In this document: positions 1 through 3,704 of the stretch, in pieces | Layout: each line of letters begins with the position of its first letter | How positions within the stretch are numbered: the stretch's first letter is position 1 | Assembly (NCBI GenBank): GCA_964650975.1 | Contig: CAZYWA010000331.1 | Location: 1 to 8,851, forward strand | Reading direction: 5' to 3' | Length of the DNA: 8,851 nt | Source of the DNA: CAZYWA01 sp964650975 [NCBI: uncultured bacterium] | GTDB lineage: Bacteria > JADJOY01 | Made by a program: the position numbers and the translations under genes | Notes under the pieces: model-generated | Databases searched by the model: none | Seen by the model: the letters and a program-made list of their open reading frames with translations, nothing else | What the model was told of the DNA's origin: nothing

Positions 1-1134
1 CGGGAACTGCTGCGTCACGTTGAGCGTCGCGAGCACCACGATGCCGATCACCAGCCGGATGGCAGACGAGTCGGCGACCGATCGGTCGCCGCGCACCAAG
101 ATCACCGGCAGCAGCGCGAAGGTCAGCATGGTGCCGATCCCGGTCGCGAGCCCGCGCACGTTGCGGAGCGCCTCGGTGGCCTGACGCCACGCGATCGGCC
201 CCACTCCGCCCCATCGCCGCCGCGGCACCGGCAGCGAAAATCGACCGCGCGCCGGCGAGACGCTGGTGTAGAGGCTTCCGCCCGAGCGCATGCGGGTGAG
301 CCGCGCCTCCATTTCCTGCGTCACGCGCACCGCCGATTCCTGGAACGACACGTCGAGCGCCAGGATCGCGGCCAGCATCGCGCCCAGGATCGCGAGCACC
401 GCGGCCAGCGCGCTGCCGAACGCGAGACCGTCGTGCGCGAGGAAGAGCTCGAAGAAAGGCCGCGTCGGCGCGGTCAGCACCCGTCCCAGCGGCGTGTGCG
501 AGAGCCGTTCGACGGTCTCGCTCACCGTGACACCGCCCTTCACGCGGCTGGTCGACGCGACGCTGATCCCCGCGAACATCGCCAGGATCACCAGCGGCGC
601 CAGGTACGGGCTGCGGGTGCGCACCTGCACCGAGAGTGCCGTGAGAATCAGCACCGAGAGCTTCGCCACCCACTGCAGGAACACCACGATCAGCAGCACC
701 GCCACCGCGCCGGCCCACGGATTGGGCGCATGGTTCGCGAGAAAGAGCGCGAGCCACAGCGACGACATGGCGCCGACGCCGAGCCTCGCGATCACGTTGT
801 AGAGCACCAGCTCACGCCGCGAGAGCGGCGCGGGGAAGAGCCAGTCGATCTCCGCGGGCCGGAAATGAAGGCCGTAACCCACCACGATCCCGAGCAGCGC
901 CAGCATGGCGAGCACCAGCGGGCCCCACAGACGGAAGCCGGGCTCGGCCAGGCTCGCGACCTCGCCGCGCCAGGGCGCGAAGAACAGGAAGACTCGCCAG
1001 CCCACGATCGCGAGCATCACCAGCCCGCCCACCACCGAGAGCACGCGCCGCCGCGTGCCGCGGGTGCGTCGTGCCACGTGCCGGAGCTGGCGGAGCGGGC
1101 CCTTGGCGAGCAGATACCGGAGGCCCGGATTCAC
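1..1134 (-). CDS. ABC exporter permease (ABC_export-like), 3' end cut by window
   Basis: 378 residues are visible, and the C-terminus lies beyond the left edge. The GTG start at 1134 overlaps the TGA stop of the upstream ATPase gene (GTGA, 1131-1134), so the pair is translationally coupled. The protein begins with a basic cytoplasmic stretch (about 1-30). Hydrophobic segments follow near residues 31-52, 69-89, 114-133, 140-167, 176-194, 236-262, 329-347 and 358-372. Between the second and third segments lies FRPAEIDWLFPAPLSRRELV (91-110), a motif I associate with the 'putative ABC exporter' permease family (ABC_export). A charged cytoplasmic region spans about 263-327. It probably forms the membrane channel for the ATPase encoded next to it. 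The substrate is unknown. Its position beside a peptide-modification operon makes peptide export possible, but a generic exporter is equally possible. The permease call is firm; the family name is from memory of the motif. Confidence 0.85.
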   Translation of the reverse strand, partial: MNPGLRYLLAKGPLRQLRHVARRTRGTRRRVLSVVGGLVMLAIVGWRVFLFFAPWRGEVASLAEPGFRLWGPLVLAMLALLGIVVGYGLHFRPAEIDWLFPAPLSRRELVLYNVIARLGVGAMSSLWLALFLANHAPNPWAGAVAVLLIVVFLQWVAKLSVLILTALSVQVRTRSPYLAPLVILAMFAGISVASTSRVKGGVTVSETVERLSHTPLGRVLTAPTRPFFELFLAHDGLAFGSALAAVLAILGAMLAAILALDVSFQESAVRVTQEMEARLTRMRSGGSLYTSVSPARGRFSLPVPRRRWGGVGPIAWRQATEALRNVRGLATGIGTMLTFALLPVILVRGDRSVADSSAIRLVIGIVVLATLNVTQQFP

Positions 1135-1919
1135 GGCTCGGCCGGCGCGGATCCGGGAGACCCCGGCGCGCCCTCGGTGGCGTGGAAGAAGATGTCTTCC
1201 AGGGTCGCGTCGCCGTGCAGGCCGCCGATCTCGGCCACGATCTCCTCGCGCGAGCCGAAGAAGAGGCGCCGACCGCGCACCAGGATCAGATAACGCGTGC
1301 ACAGCGACTCGAGCTGCGCCAGGAGGTGCGAGCTCACGATCACCGCGGCGCCCGCGGCGGCGCGTTCGCGGAGCACCGCGTAGAGCGTGCGGATGCCGCG
1401 CGGATCGAGGCCGGTCATGGGCTCGTCGAGCAGCAGCGCCGCCGGATCGTGGAGCAGCGCGCACACCGTCGCGACTTTCTGGCGCATGCCCCGCGACAGC
1501 TCGTCGGCCAGGGTCTCGCGGCGGTCGCCGAGATCGAACCGGTCGAGGAGCTCTCCGCCGCGCTGGTGCCAGCCGGTGACGCCGTACACCTGGGCGGTGA
1601 ACTCGAGGTGCTCCCAGACGGTGAGGCTGGCGAAGAGATGAGGATCGTCGGGAATGAACGCCAGCCGCGACTTGGCGGCGATCGGATCGCGCACGATGTC
1701 GTGGCCGTCGACGGTGAGCGCACCCCCGGTGGGCGGGAGAATGCCCGAGATGGCGCGCATCATGGTGGTCTTGCCCGCGCCGTTCGGGCCGAGCAGTCCC
1801 AGCACCTCGCCGCGCTCGACGGTGAAGGTGACGTCGTCGACCGCGAGGCGCTGGTCGTAGGCTTTGGAGAAGCGATCGACGCGGATCATGGCGAGGCCGG
1901 CTCGCGGCTCGCGCAGCAT
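1131..1919 (-). CDS. ABC transporter ATP-binding protein
   Basis: This is a 262-aa nucleotide-binding subunit that should power the permease encoded directly downstream, which it overlaps by 4 nt. With the start at 1919, Walker A is GPNGAGKTT (44-52), the signature is LSRGMRQ (141-147), Walker B is ALLLDEP (161-167) with D165 and E166, the D-loop is GLDP (170-173) and the switch His is H198 in SSHLL. The usual Q-loop Gln is absent: the segment reads FIPDDPHLF (88-96). A variant signature and acidic Q-loop remind me of EcsA/YhaQ-like exporters. I chose the ATG at 1919 because AAGGA lies 8 nt upstream. The ATG at 1889 starts exactly at the domain (MIRVDRFSKAY) but has no Shine-Dalgarno sequence, so either is possible. 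The reading frame extends further upstream to 1991 without support. The C-terminal tail after about residue 245 is Gly/Pro/Ala-rich and probably disordered. Confidence 0.93.
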   Translation of the reverse strand: MLREPRAGLAMIRVDRFSKAYDQRLAVDDVTFTVERGEVLGLLGPNGAGKTTMMRAISGILPPTGGALTVDGHDIVRDPIAAKSRLAFIPDDPHLFASLTVWEHLEFTAQVYGVTGWHQRGGELLDRFDLGDRRETLADELSRGMRQKVATVCALLHDPAALLLDEPMTGLDPRGIRTLYAVLRERAAAGAAVIVSSHLLAQLESLCTRYLILVRGRRLFFGSREEIVAEIGGLHGDATLEDIFFHATEGAPGSPGSAPAEP

Positions 1920-1930
1920 AGCCCCATTCC

Positions 1931-1960
1931 TTGACCGCGCCGCGACGCGAGTGGTACCCA
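1931..1960 (+). promoter_or_regulatory. Putative promoter of the peptide-modification operon
   Basis: TTGACC (1931-1936) is a good -35 element. A GC-rich -10 candidate, GTACCC or TACCCA, lies at 1954-1960 with 17-18 bp spacing. Transcription would start near 1967, about 27 nt before the Shine-Dalgarno sequence of the first peptide gene. The element sits in the only sizeable non-coding gap that precedes the plus-strand operon, between divergent genes. The -10 match to the E. coli consensus is poor, as is common in GC-rich genomes, so this is a prediction only. The GGTACC core is palindromic, so the same bases might contribute to the opposite promoter, but I see no convincing -35 for that strand. 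Confidence 0.4.
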
Positions 1961-2005
1961 AGGGCGGTTGCCAGACGTGACTCGCATTCACCCAGGAGCG
2001 AACCC

Positions 2006-2164
2006 GTGAACGACGACTCGACGGCTCCGCCGGCGGCCGGCACCGCGGAGACGCTCACACCGGTACCGCCCGGCTACCAGCCACCCCGCGTCGAGGCCGC
2101 GCTGGGCGAGGCCGACCTGGTCCGCGAGAGTCAGTACGCCGGGCAGGTGATCAGCGGTACCTGA
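2006..2164 (+). CDS. RiPP-like precursor peptide 1 (YxxPRVE...RExxYAG family)
   Basis: This is a 52-aa peptide with a GTG start at 2006. AGGAG (1994-1998) lies 7 nt upstream, which decides this start over a TTG at 1931 in the same frame. The N-terminal half (1-22) is Ala/Pro/Thr-rich and resembles neither sibling. The C-terminal half holds the block shared by all three peptides: GYQPPRVE (23-30), L33, L38, then RESQYAG (40-46). A 6-residue tail, QVISGT, ends in Thr. There is no Cys, Trp, signal peptide or membrane segment. YxxPxV resembles the leader motif bound by lasso-peptide RREs, and a PqqD-like RRE is encoded 390 nt downstream. I infer that this is a substrate of the downstream enzymes. 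The product is unknown. The coding call rests on the strong ribosome site and on conservation with two neighbouring copies. Confidence 0.85.
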   Translation: MNDDSTAPPAAGTAETLTPVPPGYQPPRVEAALGEADLVRESQYAGQVISGT

Positions 2165-2496
2165 AGGCCAACCCACTGGATTCCGAGGAGGCCAGCGATG
2201 CCGATTCCCGAGCCGCAAGTCGCGCTTCACGACACGAACGACCGCGAGCCCACGGATGGGTACCAGCCGCCCCGAGTGGAAGCGGTGCTGAGCGCCGAGG
2301 AGCTCGAGCGCGAGAGCCTCTACGCCGGAGGACAGAGCACGTGACGCCCGCCGAAACCACGCCGAGCCCCGCGGTTCCCGCCGCGCACCCGCGCGACACC
2401 CAGCCCCAGAGCCCGGTTTACGAGGCTCCGCGAGTCGAATCGGTGCTGACGCCGGACGATCTCGAGCGCGAAGCGAGCTACGCCGGCCGACTTACC
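2093..2496 (+). repeat. Three-copy coding repeat (shared peptide block)
   Basis: The 3' halves of the three peptide genes, starting near 2075, 2261 and 2419, encode one aligned block of 23 residues from Tyr to Gly (Y-x-x-P-R-V-E-x-x-L-x4-L-x-R-E-x-x-Y-A-G) with no gaps. At DNA level the copies differ mostly at third positions; the Gly codon of YAG, for instance, is GGG, GGA and GGC. This points to old tandem duplication under purifying selection rather than a recent DNA repeat. The 5' halves do not align. Confidence 0.8.
2198..2344 (+). CDS. RiPP-like precursor peptide 2
   Basis: This is a 48-aa peptide with an ATG start at 2198. A very strong Shine-Dalgarno sequence, GAGGAGG (2185-2191), lies 6 nt upstream. 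It starts 33 nt after peptide 1 stops. The N-terminal part (1-20) is variable and polar. The shared block is GYQPPRVE (21-28), L31, L36 and RESLYAG (38-44), followed by the tail GQST, again ending in Thr. Against peptide 1, four of the seven YQPPRVE codons differ at the third base only, with no amino-acid change. This is direct evidence that the protein sequence, not the DNA, is conserved. There are no cysteines. Its stop overlaps the GTG of peptide 3 (GTGA), which couples their translation. It is probably a second substrate for the same enzymes, giving a different C-terminal tail. Confidence 0.87.
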   Translation: MPIPEPQVALHDTNDREPTDGYQPPRVEAVLSAEELERESLYAGGQST

Positions 2497-2499
2497 TGA
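2341..2499 (+). CDS. RiPP-like precursor peptide 3
   Basis: This is a 52-aa peptide with a GTG start at 2341 that overlaps the stop of peptide 2 by 4 nt. GGAGGA (2327-2332) lies 8 nt upstream, inside the end of peptide 2, and sets the start. The N-terminus (1-26) is Pro/Ala/Thr-rich and unlike its siblings. The shared block is VYEAPRVE (26-33), L36, L41 and REASYAG (43-49), with the shortest tail, RLT, still ending in Thr. It is the most divergent of the three copies (Q-P replaced by E-A after the first Tyr, and E-S replaced by E-A), so it shows which residues are held fixed: Y27, P30, R31, V32, E33, L36, L41, R43, E44, Y47, A48 and G49. There are no cysteines. It is presumed to be a third substrate of the downstream RRE and enzymes. 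Confidence 0.86.
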   Translation: MTPAETTPSPAVPAAHPRDTQPQSPVYEAPRVESVLTPDDLEREASYAGRLT

Positions 2500-2512
2500 G
2501 CAGGCGCTCGCC

Positions 2513-2537
2513 GCGCGCGTGGTCCCGCGTCGCGCGC
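2513..2537 (+). other. GC hairpin between precursor genes and enzyme genes
   Basis: GCGCGCG (2513-2519) can pair with CGCGCGC (2531-2537) around an 11-nt loop, in the 53-nt gap between the third peptide and the PqqD-like gene. No U-tract follows, so it is not a standard intrinsic terminator. It could attenuate transcription or stabilise the upstream mRNA, so that precursors outnumber enzymes as is common in RiPP operons. Such stems arise easily in GC-rich DNA, so confidence is low. Confidence 0.25.
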
Positions 2538-2552
2538 ACCGTACCCGAATTC

Positions 2553-2825
2553 ATGGAAGCGAGCGCCGTCCGGTTCCGCGCCGCGGCGGATGTAGAGACG
2601 TCCGGGGTCGGCGATCGCGTGGTGCTCTATCACCGCGGCTCCAAGAAGGCCCTGGTGCTCAACCCGACGGGCTCCTTTCTCTGGGCGCGGCTCGACGGAC
2701 CGCGAAGCAAGGATGAGCTGACCGGATTTCTGCTGGAGCGCTACCCCGCGCTCGAGCCAGCGCGCGCCCGCCTCGACACCGACGCCTTCGTGGCGGAGCT
2801 GGCCCTGCACCAGATGCTGGCGTGA
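2553..2825 (+). CDS. PqqD-family RiPP recognition element protein
   Basis: This is a 90-aa protein, the usual length of stand-alone PqqD-type proteins. PqqD-like proteins fold as a winged helix, bind the leader of a precursor peptide and present it to a radical SAM or other modifying enzyme. The family pattern is clear: VRFRAAADV (6-14), GDRVVLYHRGSKKALVLN (20-37) for the beta wing, TGSFLWARLDG (39-49), then a helical part with L56, L60, Y64 and FVAELALHQML (79-89). It starts at the ATG at 2553, which has no obvious Shine-Dalgarno sequence, after a 53-nt gap from the peptide genes. Its stop overlaps the next gene's GTG (GTGA, 2822-2825). Its expected partners are the YxxPxV motifs of the three upstream peptides and the radical SAM enzyme two genes downstream. 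It is not a pyrroloquinoline quinone gene: no pqqA, pqqB or pqqC is here. Confidence 0.88.
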   Translation: MEASAVRFRAAADVETSGVGDRVVLYHRGSKKALVLNPTGSFLWARLDGPRSKDELTGFLLERYPALEPARARLDTDAFVAELALHQMLA

Positions 2826-3703
2826 CGACCGCCTTCGAGACGATTCGCTGGGGGCAAGGGCCCTTCGCCTTCGAGCTGATCGCTCACGATCGCGCGCTCG
2901 CCGAGCGCGCTCGCGCGGTGTTCCGGCCGTGGCTCCTGACTGGCGGCCCGGAGCGCACCGCGCGGTTCGAGATCGAGCCCGCCGCGAACCCGGGCGACGG
3001 CGCGCGCTGGCTGGTCCGGTCGACGCTCCTCGCCGAGCCCACGGAACGAGGGTCGGTGGACGAGGCGCTGCGCTGGGTCGAGCTCAAGGCGCTCGAGACC
3101 TTCGTTCCGGCCACCGACCACGCGATCGCCGTGCACGGAGCGCTCACCGACCTGGCGGGCCGCGGCGTGCTCGTCGTGGGCGCGACCGAGTCCGGGAAGT
3201 CCTCGCTCGCTTGCGGGCTGTGGCTCGAGGGCGCCGCGTTGCTCGCCGACGACGTGGCGCTGGTCGAGCTGGCGAGCGATATCGCGCGGCCGGGTCCGCG
3301 ACGAGTGGCGCTCCGTCACGCGAGCCGCGCGCTGTGGGGCGATGCGCTGTGGGAGCGGATTGCCGGCGCGCCGTCGGCCGCTCCCACCGACGAAGGCGTG
3401 TGCTTCCACCCGGACGACCTGGGCAGCGGCACCCGGCCCGCGTCGACCCCGCTCGCATGCGTGATTTTCTTGCGGCGGAACGGGCGTCCCGCGGGGGAGC
3501 CCGCCGCGCTCACCCGCATCGAGCCCGCTCACGCCGTGCTCGCATGGCTGCCGTTCCTGGTGTTCGGTGCGCGCCTCGACGCCGGCGAAGCGATCCGCCG
3601 CGTCGCACCCTTCGCCGCGCGCGTCCCGGCCTTCGACCTGGAGCGCGGCCCGCTCGCCGCCATGGTCGCGCAAGCCCGCCGCGCGGCCGGCCTGGAGACC
3701 TGA
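2822..3703 (+). CDS. HPr-kinase-like P-loop protein, putative peptide kinase
   Basis: This is a 293-aa protein with a GTG start that overlaps the PqqD-like gene by 4 nt. Residues 101-150 follow the catalytic core of HPr kinase/phosphorylase: AVHGALTDLAGRGVLVVG (103-120) with the conserved His-Gly (H105, G106), a Walker A GATESGKS (120-127), and LLADDVALVE (140-149) with the paired Asp (D143, D144). The first 100 residues are a separate poorly conserved domain. I see no HPr substrate gene nearby, so a role in carbon control is unlikely. HPrK-like proteins in some lasso-peptide clusters phosphorylate the C-terminal Ser or Thr of the precursor. The three peptides here all end in Thr, so peptide phosphorylation is my inference. 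A nucleotide-binding structural role cannot be excluded. It has the same strand and spacing as its neighbours and the next gene starts 1 nt after its stop, so it is in the same operon. Confidence 0.8.
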   Translation: MTTAFETIRWGQGPFAFELIAHDRALAERARAVFRPWLLTGGPERTARFEIEPAANPGDGARWLVRSTLLAEPTERGSVDEALRWVELKALETFVPATDHAIAVHGALTDLAGRGVLVVGATESGKSSLACGLWLEGAALLADDVALVELASDIARPGPRRVALRHASRALWGDALWERIAGAPSAAPTDEGVCFHPDDLGSGTRPASTPLACVIFLRRNGRPAGEPAALTRIEPAHAVLAWLPFLVFGARLDAGEAIRRVAPFAARVPAFDLERGPLAAMVAQARRAAGLET

Positions 3704-3704
3704 C

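Noticed and set aside
433-1293. Long plus-strand open frames opposite the ABC exporter genes (also 290-802, 905-1579, 1071-1934)
   Set aside because: They are GC-rich shadows with Arg/Pro/Ala/His-rich low-complexity translations. The opposite strand encodes clearly recognisable ATPase and permease proteins.
1931-2005. TTG start extending peptide 1 upstream
   Set aside because: The GTG at 2006 has an ideal Shine-Dalgarno sequence. The extension would overlap the putative promoter, and its residues are unlike the sibling peptides.
2822-3703. Genuine HprK of carbon catabolite control
   Set aside because: Only the kinase core motifs match. The N-terminal domain differs, no HPr or PTS gene is near, and the gene is locked in the peptide operon by a 4-nt overlap and 1-nt spacing.
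3567-3704. Upstream in-frame extension of the radical SAM fusion
   Set aside because: It lies entirely inside the kinase gene in another frame. The GTG at 3705 has a good ribosome site and suits the start of the radical SAM fold.
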